A stretch of 64,000 nucleotides of DNA from assembly GCA_030248215.1 (NCBI GenBank), contig JASANG010002569.1, positions 1-64,000 of the forward strand, in the 5' to 3' direction. Below, piece after piece: positions 1 to 10,957 of this stretch (positions are counted from its first letter, which is position 1; each line of letters starts with the position of its first letter). The stretch comes from Enoplolaimus lenunculus (Eukaryota; Nematoda; Enoplea; Enoplida; Thoracostomopsidae). The notes beneath the pieces were generated by a model, which saw nothing but the letters and a program-made list of their open reading frames with translations, was not told the origin of the DNA and did no database searches. The position numbers and the translations under genes are program-made.

Positions 1-68
1 CTGAGTTTCGTTTCAAATTTGCAATCTTATGAGTAACAGTAGTGTCTTCATTTTTATATACGTTTTAG

Positions 69-3000
69 TCACGAACGAAGTTCCTGATGTGCCTGTTGTC
101 TCGCCGTTTAGCGGATGTGTATTTGAAAAGCGAGTGATTGAAAAGTATATAGAAGTAAATGGAAAAGATCCAATCACTAACGACGAGTTGAGTCCTGAAC
201 AACTCATTGAGCTTCGAGGTAAAATTAGGTCATTATAAAGAACGTAACAAAATTGAAATTTCAAACCTTGTATAGTTATTACTTCATCGATTTGTAGTGC
301 GGACTTTGTAGATTTGACCGTGAAAAGTGAAAAAATAATGTCGACTCAAGAATTAAATATCTGTAAATTGGCATAGATAGAGCTGTAGCACATGTCACAA
401 TGCAGTTTCTTTTTTGTTGCATTCTTTCTTATGTGAAAATAACCTGTTCGGGAAGATAGTTACCTTTCGATCCACTGTCAAAATTTAAATTGAATAATTT
501 TGCCGATTTTGTGTTTAAGTGAGCCCAATTGTAAAACCGCGTCCGCCAACTGCGACAAGCATTCCAGCGCTATTGAAAATGCTACAAGATGAATGGGATG
601 CTTGTATGCTTCATAGTTTTACATTGCGTCAGCAGTTACATACAGCACGACAAGGTATGTTGTGTAAAATTTTTTATTGATCGTTGCCTTTGTAACTTAG
701 TTTATACTTTGAATAATACGATGCTGTCTACTACCGATTACCTATATCCTGCTCCAGCAAAAGCCTCATAAAAATAGCCATTAGGTGCTATCACCAGGGT
801 GCAACCGGAATTCGTTTTCCTAAAGTGAATGCTTATCTCCAGCTAGGGTTATTTCACCAATACGTAATATTGTAAGAAAGAAAATTAACATTAATTTTTC
901 GGTGGCATGTATTTTTCATTTTCTGGGTCCGTTTCCGAGAATGTTTTCAAATTCCGGTTCCGGTAAATGGTAACTACGGATGCACCCTGGCTATCGCTGT
1001 TCATAATACGACGTATCAGTGGCTCAGTTATGTATATATGTTTTATAGAATTATCACATGCGCTGTACAAGCACGATGCCGCGTGTCGGGTAATAGCACG
1101 ATTGAAGAAGGAAAGTGCTTTAGCGAAGGAAGGTAACGATTAAAGAAATATATAATTAAACAAGCAATACTTTATACATTGGTTGCAAACTGAAACTGTA
1201 TTACATTTCAAGCGAATTTGGAAACGCAGAATCGTGCCGAAATATTTGAACTAAAGCATACGATTACCATAACATTTCTTCACTATCTTGTAAACAGAAT
1301 TGCAACGGTTGCTACTGCCACAAATATAAAAAAGCTGCAAGAAAATTCTATACTTGTAATCAGGAAAGAGATGGGATTCTTTAAATCAGACAGGTAAATA
1401 GAATACAATCTCGTGCGTACTATGTCTAGTAGTTTAGGCTGTTTGCGCATATGTGTGTAATTTTTTGTTTCAGCTTTGGCGACGCTTAAGCCACATGCTG
1501 CGGCTGCTCCTGTATCGGCGCCACAAGCGGTAAGCAATCTATTATCATGTGTTTGCTGGAACTTTTTATTTTGAACTTGGTGTCTTTGTAATGCGAATGG
1601 AAATTGCGATCCTGCTCATGGGATAGGTTTTTATTTTAGTTTTGTGGTTTTAAATTATTTCCAACTACGTGAACCCAGGCTGTCAGCGCGAATGGTGTGC
1701 AAACGTAAGGCTGTGCTATGCAACTAAACACAGATAAAAAAGACTAAATTTCTTCTGAAAAAGTATGATTTGCGACAAGTGCATAAAGTGTACAAGTTTA
1801 GACTTTGATTAGGTTTCTGTGTGTAAAATAGGTAGCTCGGTTATAGCGACGACTTGGTGCTTGTGATATGTATATGTTATGTACAGTGTACATGTACTAA
1901 CCAGGATACAATCTGATTTCATGTAGTTCTTTTGTAATACGTCTTGCCTACATATGTACGTGCAGAAAGTGGATAAGTTTAGACTTTGATTAGGTTTCTG
2001 TGTGTAAAATAGGTAGCTCGGTTTATAGTGACGACTTGGTGCTTGTTTTATGTATATATAATGTACAGTGTACATGTACTAACCAGGATACAATCTGATT
2101 TCATGTAGTTCTTTTGTAATATTGACGAAAAATCGCCATCTGACTCCAGCGTTCTATATTACGGATATTTATTGCTGAAAAGTATAACACATGTATATGT
2201 TATAAGTAGATGATAAGTAAAATAACAATATTTTATTAAAAGGTTTGTTCTAAATAACAGAAACTAGGCAGCCGGTTTGCGCAATGCGCAAATGTAAGCG
2301 ACTGCACAAACAGCTTCGCGCAGATATTCTTTTCACAGAACAATCACGTTTATATTTTAAGAATTCATCATAAGTAAAGTAATGCTGGAAAGTTACCCAA
2401 AATACGTATGTGGGGTGTTCCAGGTTTAATATATAGATATAGGTATGTATACCGGAAAACTCAGTTAATACTAAAACTTGATCAACGCATTATAACTTAT
2501 AACTGATTATAAAAAGTAATGCCGAATGAAATTTTTACTTTTGGTCGAAGTATGCATAAATTTATGCTCCGGGACCTTGCTATAACTATTTGGTTTTTGT
2601 AATATCTGATACCGGTTACTTCCTGATATTATTTTTTGATTTTAGCAATATGTTCCGGAAGCTGACGAGGCAGAAGAGATGCAGCAAGAAGCGGAAGGTA
2701 TTAGCGAAGAAGTTTTCAAAAAGGTAGCGCTCTAACGTGTTTTAGTTTTATTATTTAGTACTAATTATAGTAAATTTCCAATCATTTGATGGTAAGTCTT
2801 TTTTAATTCAGTATATATAGGCGTTTAATTCATTTTGGTAATTACAAGGGAACATAATGCCTCTAATCAAAGTACACTAGCCTTTTTGCGTGGTACAAAA
2901 TGTACTAGTGCGCGTGCATATTCACCTTGCCCCACTCCAGTTTTGGTAGGAGTTGATCGCAAAGTCAGTTTATACTATGGCGATTCGATGAGGAAAACGT

Positions 3001-6000
3001 AACACACGCTTGATATAATTTTTCTGTGCAGAATATTTTGTTTATGGCAGATTTTCTATATTTTCAGTTACACGATAAAGCTGCTGTGTTGACTGCGGCT
3101 CGTAAACAACGTGGTAAAATAGTACCAGAAGATTTAGCAAAGGTTGACAATATACGCAGTTTGACGCAAACGTCTTCGCATACGGTAAGCCGGTCAACTT
3201 CTGAACTAATTCTAATCAAAATCTGAGGCTTTGGATGCCAATACTTAAAATCGCGGATATTCACAAGATTTTCTAATTTGTTGCACTTTTAAACGTTTTT
3301 CTATTTGAAGCTGTGCTTGGGCACTTTTAATTACGTTGAATAGTTTAGTGTGTTTTGGCTTTAAGATGTAACGAACTATGTAAAATGAAAATGTGTAGTC
3401 GCAATTAGAAAAAGCTAGTTTACATTTGGAACCGTTGCTCTGTTTATTTAAACTTTTATTTGTTTTGATTGCAGGGTCTTCACAGCGTCAGTGTTCCTGG
3501 AATTACATGTCTCGATATTCACGCTGATGATCCGAATTTGATTTTGACAGGTATTCTTTAAAACTACTTATAAAATTCCACGGATTGTTTCCGAATCCGG
3601 GGATTTTGAAAACAGTCGAGCAGAAACCGAGCTAACCTTGCGCCTAAATTGCAAACGTATGAACAGCAGAGTATCAACGCAAACTTTCTTATTTTCTTTT
3701 CGGAATCCGATTGAACGTCTAATCGGAAACGGAAGTATGTTATACCTGTGAGTAAACGGTTAAATCATATCATTATCTGTTGCAGTCAATACCGATATAG
3801 CATTGGCCACAGATAAATTGTAAAATGTGGAAAATAACTTTATTGATCCATAATCTAAAAGTCATAATTCGGGTGTTCTTAATTGCGCGAAAGTATATTA
3901 GTGTGAATTTGTTCAGGGGGTAATGATAAAACGGCAGTGGTGTTTAACAAAGAATCGGAACAGGTTGTCGCTGCTTTCAAAGGACATCAGAAGAAAGTTA
4001 CCGATGTCATTTATCATCCACATGAGGTAAATTTTGATTTATATTCTAGTGACTACGGGGTATTCGTTTTACAGAAATACGCAGCGTTGCTACCGCACTG
4101 AGCTCCCTGTCCTATATAGTTGAGGTGAAGCAAATTTTCATTTAACAAGCAAAAGTTTTATGTTGCATAGGTGGTTCCAAGAACTATCTAGCTCTATTGA
4201 GCACTTTGACTTGTTTGTATGTTTGTTTGTTTGTTTGTTTGTTTGTTTGTTTATTATGCCGGTGGAAATGGACGAGCATATCTTCATAACCCCAACGCTA
4301 TTGTTTAGTAGTTGGTTTTTCGAACAAGAATGGTGAAATGTATTGTTTTGTTTTTTATTTATTATCTTTTCTCTACATATTTCAGAATATCTGTATTACA
4401 AGTAGTCCGGATACAATGATTAAAGTTTGGCAGGTCAAAGACGGCACTTGCTCGCATACCATTCGGCCACACAGTGACGCTGTGACTGGGATTTCTCTGC
4501 ATGCAACTGGAGACTATGTTTTGAGTGTTTCGAGTGATGAAGTGAGTGGCAAAGTTTAATTTATTAAGCAAAGCGAGATTGTTTCTAAAGCTCAAAGTCT
4601 CTCGAAGCGTTTTACGATTTTGATAAACTTTTTGTTTGATATCTTATTATCCTGAGTTGTTAACCTCGTAGGATTCAAAGCAGAAATGAATTAAATCGGA
4701 ATTGAAAGAAGACATTCATACCGGAATCGGAACTAGATTTTCTGAGCAAATACATTTTACACACCAAGTTATATTATATGTAATTAGTATGCACTAAAAT
4801 ATTTATGTCTGTTTCGGAGTGCAAGTTGTTTATGTTTCTACGATAATTTCCATGCCATATATGCGAAATGTGAGCTGAACACTGATATATACACCGATTG
4901 TTATGTAATTTTAAACTGTTGGCAAATTTGTCACATATCTGCAATAATACAGATTAGAAACAGTGACAAGTTACTATTCCTATCTTCATCATACCTGCAG
5001 TCGGAATGGGAAATGGATTTGGGATACAAATTCCGAACGTACCCTGTTGCCTCGCATTGGAGTTTTATAATTCTAAGCTGTTAATTTAGCACAGGCTAAT
5101 TTGCATAATTTGTTAAGCCTAAATACGACTTTTTGCATTATTTCACTAATTATTAGGGTTACAACAATATCATTTCAGCATTAAAACATATTTGTGTGCG
5201 AGGAATGTAAATAAGCTGTTTATAAACCTTCAAAACAGATAAGCAAGTAGGTGGCTAGTAACCAATTAGCGTATTAGCTATACCAATTGTAGCATTTGAG
5301 TTAGAGATGTGCCCGTTAATTGGCATCGACATCGGTAATCGGCACTTTTGCTGAGTATCGTCATCGGCACTGTAAAAAAATTGCCAATTCTTTGCCGATA
5401 CTGTTTACACATATAACAGTCAGTTGGAATGCTATCTGTTTCATTTCTGGGCGCATATAAGTGTGTCTGGTCAGGAAAACTGTTATCTCTATTGTGTTTG
5501 TGTTTTAAAAAATTCATTGAAAAACTTTCTATACTTGCAAATTAGTATGATACTCGCTAATTAACAGATTAATTATACTCATTATTGCATGTGAGCATAT
5601 AGTCAGTAAGTGGGTCCGATAATTGCTCAACAAGTGCAGTGTCACTCAAGCTGGAACCGAATATTAATTTATCGGATCCAGATTGTGTGTTTTACCGGAT
5701 CCGAATATTGACCGGATATTGCATCAAAATTTGTGCATTGTTTGAACTATTTTATTCGCGCAGAGTATATGATTACTGAATTAAAATTAAGTATTAGGCT
5801 CAATTTTTTAAATTTAACTTCAGCAGGTTAAATTTTTTAATTTTTAATTCAGCATATCAAAATTGAACTTGTTGATTTGACCTGAACTTGTTGATTTGAC
5901 CGGAAATGCATTCTCACAAGATGTAGAAGACGCTCAATTTTCATTCTGCGTTACGACGCACGTAACGACAGAAACGATTTTTGGAAGGGCTTTAAATGGC

Positions 6001-7628
6001 GCTGCGATAGCATAGAACTTGCTCCGTTAAATTACAATATATATAGTAATTATAGTGTTTCGCAAAATTATGATTATTATAGACACACATGAACTAGCCA
6101 GCAAAGTTTTGTTGTGCGAATTTTCGAACCTACGCTTTTATTTCATTTTTAGAATTGGGCATTTTCGGATTTGCGCACTGGGCGTGTGTTAGTGAAAGTA
6201 TCTGATTCAGCATCTTCTCAAGGTATGTTGTAGTTGGATTGTACCAGAATAGATGGTTTTTGACTGATGCTGTATTATTTTCTTAATTATTATATTAACA
6301 TAGAACTCAGATATTTGAGCGTTGGTGTTAACTTCCGCCATTTGTTTGGGAATAACTTCGAAAAAATAGTCAAGGGACATGACATATGTAGCTTTTTAAA
6401 AACAGTATAATAATTTTTCAATAAAGCTTTCTGGTATAATTATTCTTAGCGATGACGTGTGCGCAATTTCATCCTGACGGTTTGATTTTTGGCACCGGCA
6501 CGGCAGATTCGTTGATTAAAATTTGGGATCTAAAAGAAAAAGCAAATGTCGCCAATTTCCCAGGGCATTCAGGAACAGTACGAGCGATTGCATTTTCGGA
6601 AAACGGATACTATTTAGCAACTGCCGCAGACGACGCCGTAGTGAAATTGTGGGATTTGAGAAAGCTGAAAAATTTTAAAACGATTTCGTTGGATGAAAAA
6701 TTTGAGGTAAGTGATTTGTATCTATCTATCTACTATTTAGCATCGGGCGTCTAAGAATTTGATTCATTGATTACGTCTGTTCGACAAGGGAATGTTCGAA
6801 GCGTTTGGGCTGGTACAGCTCGAATTTGGTGTTTTCTATCATTGTACAAAACAGAAACTGTAAGCCTCAAAGAGTAGAAAATGTTTACTAACCAGCGAAA
6901 TTATCCTTTGAGTTACTGCGTATAATATTAAGCTTAAGTCTACAAATGTTTTTGCCTCAAAAAGTCTAAAATACCGAGTATGAAGCGGTTGTATCCTGAA
7001 TTGATGTAAGTAACGTATCTGTTATTGGTTTTATTTCTGGTTTCAGGTTAAAGATTTATGTTTTGATCAAAGCGGTACTTACCTGGCAGTTGCGGGCACT
7101 GATATACGGTAAGTGTCAATTTTGGTTTTTGTAAGAGAATAGTGGTAATGTTTGGTAGTTCTTTTGTTTTTTTGTGTGCATACAACTTTGAATTATTATA
7201 TGACTGGTCAATGTTAACATTACGGGCCTTTTCGCTAAGCGTAAACCTAAGCCTAAGCCACACATAATTAACGTCGAGTTGCAGCAGGTGGCTTCGAACG
7301 TCAGCCACTGTTGGTCATGTTGCTGATTACATGACATTCATGAGCAATAGTTTTTGTTCCAGTTTTTCACTTTTGTTCAACTAATTTTAATGATGTTTTC
7401 ATTACATTATAATTGCACTTTCACAATTTTTAATTTAAAATACTGTTTTTATATAGCGGAGAATCCTCACAAATATTTGTTTACAGGATTTATTTATGCA
7501 AACAGTGGCAAGAACTTGCAGTGCTGTCGTCGCATTCAGATATCGCAACTGGAGTTCGATTTGGCAAAAACGCATCGTATTTAGCATCGACTGGAATGGA
7601 TCGATCGTTGAGATTTTACGGATTCTAA
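69..7628 (+). CDS. PRPF19: Pre-mRNA-processing factor 19 (Prp19), 5'-partial, 13 coding exons
   Basis: Coding exons are 69-218, 520-654, 1049-1132, 1474-1529, 2646-2723, 3068-3184, 3475-3550, 3917-4026, 4386-4541, 6153-6222, 6450-6706, 7047-7108 and 7487-7628 (TAA). All internal junctions are GT-AG and phases join without a break. The product is a U-box E3 ubiquitin ligase and scaffold of the Prp19/CDC5L (NineTeen) complex, acting in the nucleus in spliceosome activation and DNA-damage signalling. Seen in the sequence: the U-box ([12 protein letters not shown], then [20 protein letters not shown]), the central Prp19 motif ([27 protein letters not shown]), a coiled-coil stretch ([20 protein letters not shown]) and a C-terminal WD40 propeller ([70 protein letters not shown], ending [13 protein letters not shown]). 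About 496 codons are present and the human protein has 504 residues, so only roughly the first seven residues are missing. The exon at 69 starts with two bases of a split codon, so exon 1 and the ATG lie upstream. Identification is secure. Confidence 0.96.
795..989. mobile_element. Family G MITE in a Prp19 intron, 195 bp, with target duplication
   Basis: The ends are inverted repeats: CAGGGTGCAACCGGAA at the left and TGCACCCTG at the right. The flanks GCTATCAC (787-794) and GCTATCGC (990-997) match at 7 of 8 positions, the 8 bp duplication expected of hAT transposons. There is no coding capacity. The element lies wholly inside the intron between the exons ending at 654 and starting at 1049. 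Confidence 0.75.
1794..2121. repeat. Direct duplication of about 147 bp inside a Prp19 intron
   Basis: The segment 1794-1939 recurs at 1974-2121 with an offset of about 180 bases. Both copies run from AAGTTTAGACTTTGATTAGG through ATGTACAGTGTACATGTACT to TTCATGTAGTTCTTTTGTAA with few differences. It sits in intron 1530-2645 and does not touch coding sequence. Confidence 0.85.
4212..4252. repeat. (GTTT)n microsatellite
   Basis: About nine tandem GTTT units in the Prp19 intron 4027-4385. Confidence 0.9.
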
Positions 7629-8869
7629 ATTTTGAGGTTTCATTCGGTATTCTCAAATGTGTATAACACCTATCACCGCTGTTTGTTAATGTCTTGTTTG
7701 TTTATATTCAAACCAGCCGATCGGAATTTACTACTACGTTCGCTGTCGTGGTTCAAAACTCACGATATCTTGTGTTATTATGATTAATTTGTGCTATTGC
7801 AAATCTTGTTTAATATTTCGGCAATGGAATATCTCAAATGTAGCAAGAATAAGTTCAAAATAATTTTCTTACGATTGGTTAAATTATGAATACAAAGATG
7901 AGGAAACGTATGTTTAAAGAGGAGTAAAATTGGTGGTTTAAACACTAACTTGGCGTTACAGTACTTAATGTGACTTATATAGACTAGTCCGTTGTAGCGA
8001 ACAATTTGCATGGCTGCGTAGCTTAGCGGTTAGAGAAGTAAATCGCTAATTCGTGCTTCGTGCGTCCGAGTTTCCAACGCAAACGTAGCAAATGTTTTGT
8101 TATGTGCTATATTAAGGTACTGCATAAACTTTGAATTGCGGCACATACAAGCTTTATAAATTATATAGTTTCTCGCCCTATTAGTTCAGGTTTGTTACGC
8201 GCATGAGAAGGTAAACTTCGGGCATTAAACTGTATGATTGTTATATTGTTATTCATATATTCTTTTACGGTGTAATTTTTTTGTGACTGCTCCTGGGGGT
8301 GTAATTTAAGGACTGTTTGTCTTAATGGTACATAACTGAAAATTTAAAGAATGCTGTAAGGAAATTATTAGTGTTTGAGGTTGAGAGACTTGCAGCGAAG
8401 TCAGGCATGGTCGTGTTTTTAGACTCTTTAGATAGGCACTGACTGAGAAGTTATCAGTTGAAATTTACGGCCAATGCATAGATGAGGGCCGTAATAGTGT
8501 ATAAAATAATATTGATGTACTTACAGGAACTGGCGTACTATATAATATTTAATATGTGGTAGAATAAGCGATAGAAGTACCATAGGCTTTTTGTTTGAAG
8601 ATAGAGTTCGAATTGTCAAAACATTTGAGAATTACGATTGTGTGTTTTCGTTGTAACCTACTGCAAATCATAACCAGTAAAAATTATCTGTTTTCATTTG
8701 TTGAAAACCGAAAGATTTACAACACCATACAGAGTATATCCAGCAAGTTTTGTTGGCCTCTAACTCCTTTATTTTTCACCTCCAGCTGCACCCTGGTTAG
8801 TATGGCATCATATTTGGACTAAACGAGTAAAGTATTTCAACGGAAATGCGCACTGAAGTCTAAGGCCAT
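7629..8869. other. Intergenic DNA downstream of Prp19
   Basis: AT-rich sequence after the Prp19 stop codon; it must contain the 3' UTR. I saw no canonical AATAAA close to the stop; an ATTAAA occurs near 8224, about 600 bases downstream, and is only a weak candidate. A tRNA-like fragment lies at 8012-8095. Nothing else is supported. Confidence 0.5.
8012..8095 (+). repeat. tRNA-like sequence: decayed tRNA or head of a SINE
   Basis: TAGCTTAGCGG (8019-8029) matches the RNA polymerase III A box (TRGCNNAGYGG), and GTCCGAGTTTCC (8064-8075) resembles a B box at normal spacing. GCTGCG at 8013-8018 can pair with CGTAGC near 8086-8091, like an acceptor stem, but three extra bases separate the T-arm from it and the anticodon loop is too long. 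I read it as tRNA-derived repeat DNA and not as a working tRNA gene. Confidence 0.4.
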
Positions 8870-9184
8870 CTGGGTGCAACCAGAGGTGAAAATTACCCGA
8901 GCTGGAAATCAACAGAAAGGCGAAGCAGGGGCTGAGGCGAAATTAGGTCGTTAAAATGCCGTTAAATTTGTTATTGTGTTGTTAAATTGTTTGGTTTTAC
9001 ACTTATTTTTTACGAAATGATTTCAATTTTTCTGCAAATTTAAAACGATACACGGCAATAGATAAACCTTGTAAAATTATACAACATTTCACTACCAAAA
9101 TCACCAGAACCTCAGGCAAAAATTCTACCGGAGACGGAGATCGAATTTCTGTCGGAGACAGAGGCTGACCTCCGGTTGAACCTG
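8870..9184. mobile_element. Family G element, diverged copy of about 315 bp
   Basis: The ends CTGGGTGCAACCAGAGGT (from 8870) and ACCTCCGGTTGAACCTG (to 9184) are imperfect inverted repeats of the family G type. The inner block TTCTACCGGAGACGGAGAT (about 9123) recurs near 52877 and, in diverged inverse form, in 38345-38550. The target duplication is unclear, so the copy looks old. Confidence 0.5.
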
Positions 9185-9530
9185 AAAGGTTTTCCGTTCG
9201 GCATGGAACACTGCTATTGAAATTTTCGAGCATGGGAAAACGATACTTTCCATCCTCATCAACAGTGGGTAAGTTTTTGTTCTCCCATCATTTCAGAAGT
9301 TGAGTATCGTTTGTACGGCCCATGTATAGAACAGGGCCGGAACAGTAGTATAAGCAGATTCCTAAGCCTAAACGTAAGGATGAGCCTATTCCTAAACCTA
9401 AGCAAAAATTTTAGTCTAAAGTTTAACCCTTTCTCACATAGAGTTGACTATGGGCAACTCAGCGCAGTGTTTATATATACGTTAACTAATCAGACGTGAG
9501 AGCCCCCTCGGGCTCGAGCGTCAAGCCCTA

Positions 9531-9790
9531 TAGCTGAGCGGTGATGGTAAACGCCTCCCACTCCAGTTACTGGAGTTCGGGTCCATGTTACTTTAAGGGG
9601 CGTCAAGCTTTCTGGTGGGTCTATAAAAGTCGGTTTAGATTCTAGATTACATTTTTTGTTTAGGCTTAGGCGTACGCTTAGGAACACTTTTTCGGAACGC
9701 TTAGGCTTAAGAATACGCTTAATCTACTGTTACGCTTCTTAAAGTAACATTGGCTGGAGTTCGAATCCTAGCATAAAAGTAGGTCTCAGA
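9531..9790 (+). mobile_element. tRNA-derived SINE, split in its B box by a MITE
   Basis: TAGCTGAGCGG (about 9532-9542) is a perfect A box. The B box is cut: GGAGTTCG at 9572-9579 precedes the inserted MITE and GGAGTTCGAATCC at 9756-9768 follows it. Removing the insert and one duplicate gives a continuous GTTCGAATCC B box at normal spacing. The segment between the boxes contains CTCCCAC, which would fit a Gly-type anticodon loop, but this is tentative. The SINE ends are not clear. Confidence 0.6.
9580..9755 (-). mobile_element. Family A MITE (inner element), variant with GGTCCATGTTAC ends
   Basis: The left end GGTCCATGTTACTTTAAG and right end CTTAAAGTAACATTGGCT are inverted repeats; the flanking GGAGTTCG at 9572-9579 and 9756-9763 is a perfect 8 bp target duplication. 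The interior has the family core (GTGGGTCTATAAAAG, GTTTAGGCTTAGGCGTACGC, AATCTACTGTTACG) in TTAGGC orientation. It is the youngest of the three nested insertions. Confidence 0.8.
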
Positions 9791-9947
9791 TGAAATAGAA
9801 AATATTCAAGTAATATAGGGTTAAGCCAAAAATTTTCAGTTTACCACCTTTAAGCGAACAATTTTCAGCTCGCTATCTTTAAACTGACTCTATTACAACC
9901 CCTCCAAAAAACAATCCGGCCCTGTTCTATTCATGGGGCATTTGTGC

Positions 9948-10714
9948 AGTATATATACGCATCCAATTGGTTCATTCAAGAGGGCTTCGGTCAACGTGAA
10001 CTCGCCGTAGTTTCAAACAATACAAAGCATGATATGGGGTTACCGTGCCTCCTGAAGCCTCCACGCTAAACGCGCTTCGTTATCATGCTCCTAAACGATC
10101 CAAAAGTTCTTTATCATCGATTTTAGGTGTCAATATGAATTCCTTAGTGTGGGTATTTTGCAGAGAGTGTCCTTTCTAAATAACTGGGATTCAAAGGTGG
10201 CATAGCAGCTCCAACTTGTAAGTGAAAATGATGCCACCATTTGTGTAGTGCGGACGAAAAAAGTGTCTATACACACAAAATAAATTGTCTCGAAATTTTA
10301 AGACTTCGACTTTGTTACATGTTTAAAACGTTAATGTCTTGTATTTCAGACATTAATGACCTTAAACAGCTCAGAAATTTGTATCTGAAACGGTTAAAAC
10401 ATAAATGTTTCATATTCAAGAAATTACTATTTACAATTTATAAGAAACAAATTTGTTTCTTGCAAAAAATAGTCTTTTATATTCAAGAATTCATTTTCTG
10501 ATTTTTATGTCTGTAGAAAAAGTTGCTCCGTTTGTATTCTTAAGAGAAAATAAAAACGTAGATTCTAAAAATAGCAGCTTTAAGTATTTGCTGAGGTGGA
10601 CATACAGTCCATACGTCGCTGTGTTTACGTAAGTACGAACTCTTATCGCTAATACAGTGAAATATTCGTGAAGAACTTTATATTGGTACCTACAAATTTG
10701 TGGTCAGTATGTCG
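9948..10714. other. Intergenic DNA, no feature recognised
   Basis: AT-rich sequence with short open frames only; I see no gene or element in it. Confidence 0.5.
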
Positions 10715-10957
10715 AACAGGCCCGCAGCAGAAGTATAAGTAAGCATATTCCTAAAGCTTAAGCTTTAGAATGAGTTTATACCTAAGTCTAAGCCTATGGG
10801 TGCGCTATGTTTGTCGTGCGGCACTGTCAGTTACTGTACGGTACCGTACGGGAGTAAATTTACGTACGATGCCGCACGGTAATGTGCGGTGACTGACGGC
10901 GCCGGACGTCATTAAAAGTATATAGTGCCACCCTAAGTCTAAGCACAAAAATTAGTC
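10715..10957 (+). mobile_element. Family A fragment interrupted by a small GC-rich family J element
   Basis: Family A sequence (CAGCAGAAGTATAAGTAAGC, CCTAAGTCTAAGCC) runs to 10797 and resumes at 10934 (TAAGTCTAAGCACAAAAATT). Between them, 10798-10933 starts GGGTGCGCTATG and ends ATAGTGCCACCC, is much richer in GC than its surroundings and is strongly self-complementary, including the palindrome GTACGGTACCGTAC at 10836-10849. Its ends resemble those of the larger element at 55832-58418. Confidence 0.55.

Larger units (their letters stand above)
219..7486 (+). other. Introns of the Prp19 gene (content)
   Basis: Twelve introns separate the visible exons. Most are 250-600 bases and AT-rich. The longest are 1530-2645, which holds a direct duplication (1794-2121), and 4542-6152, which shows only degenerate repeat-like patches (for example TCGGTAATCGGCA near 5330 and GGATCCGAATATTGACCGGA near 5690) and an 18 bp tandem pair at about 5867-5901. 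Intron 655-1048 carries a complete family G MITE (795-989) and intron 4027-4385 a GTTT microsatellite (4212-4252). No nested gene was seen in any intron. Confidence 0.8.
9317..9939 (+). mobile_element. Family A MITE (outer element of a nest), interrupted by a SINE
   Basis: The left end GGCCCATGTATAGAACAGGG (9317) and right end CCCTGTTCTATTCATGGGGC (to 9939) are inverted repeats. The flanks GTTTGTAC (9309-9316) and ATTTGTGC (9940-9947) agree at 6 of 8 positions. Typical family A internal sequence is seen at 9340-9430 (AGTAGTATAAGCAGATTCC, CCTAAGCAAAAATTTTAGTC) and 9875-9938. Foreign DNA between about 9432 and 9875 holds a tRNA-derived segment which is itself split by a second MITE. Without the insertions the element would be near the usual 180-200 bp. 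Confidence 0.75.

Noticed and set aside
1679-1704. A 26 bp stretch in a Prp19 intron with AG before and GTAAGG after, reading AVSANGVQ
   Set aside because: It looks like a microexon, but including 26 bases breaks the frame between the exons ending at 1529 and starting at 2646, which join perfectly without it.
8012-8095. A functional tRNA gene
   Set aside because: The A box and partial acceptor pairing are present, but the anticodon loop is too long and extra bases separate the T-arm from the acceptor stem.
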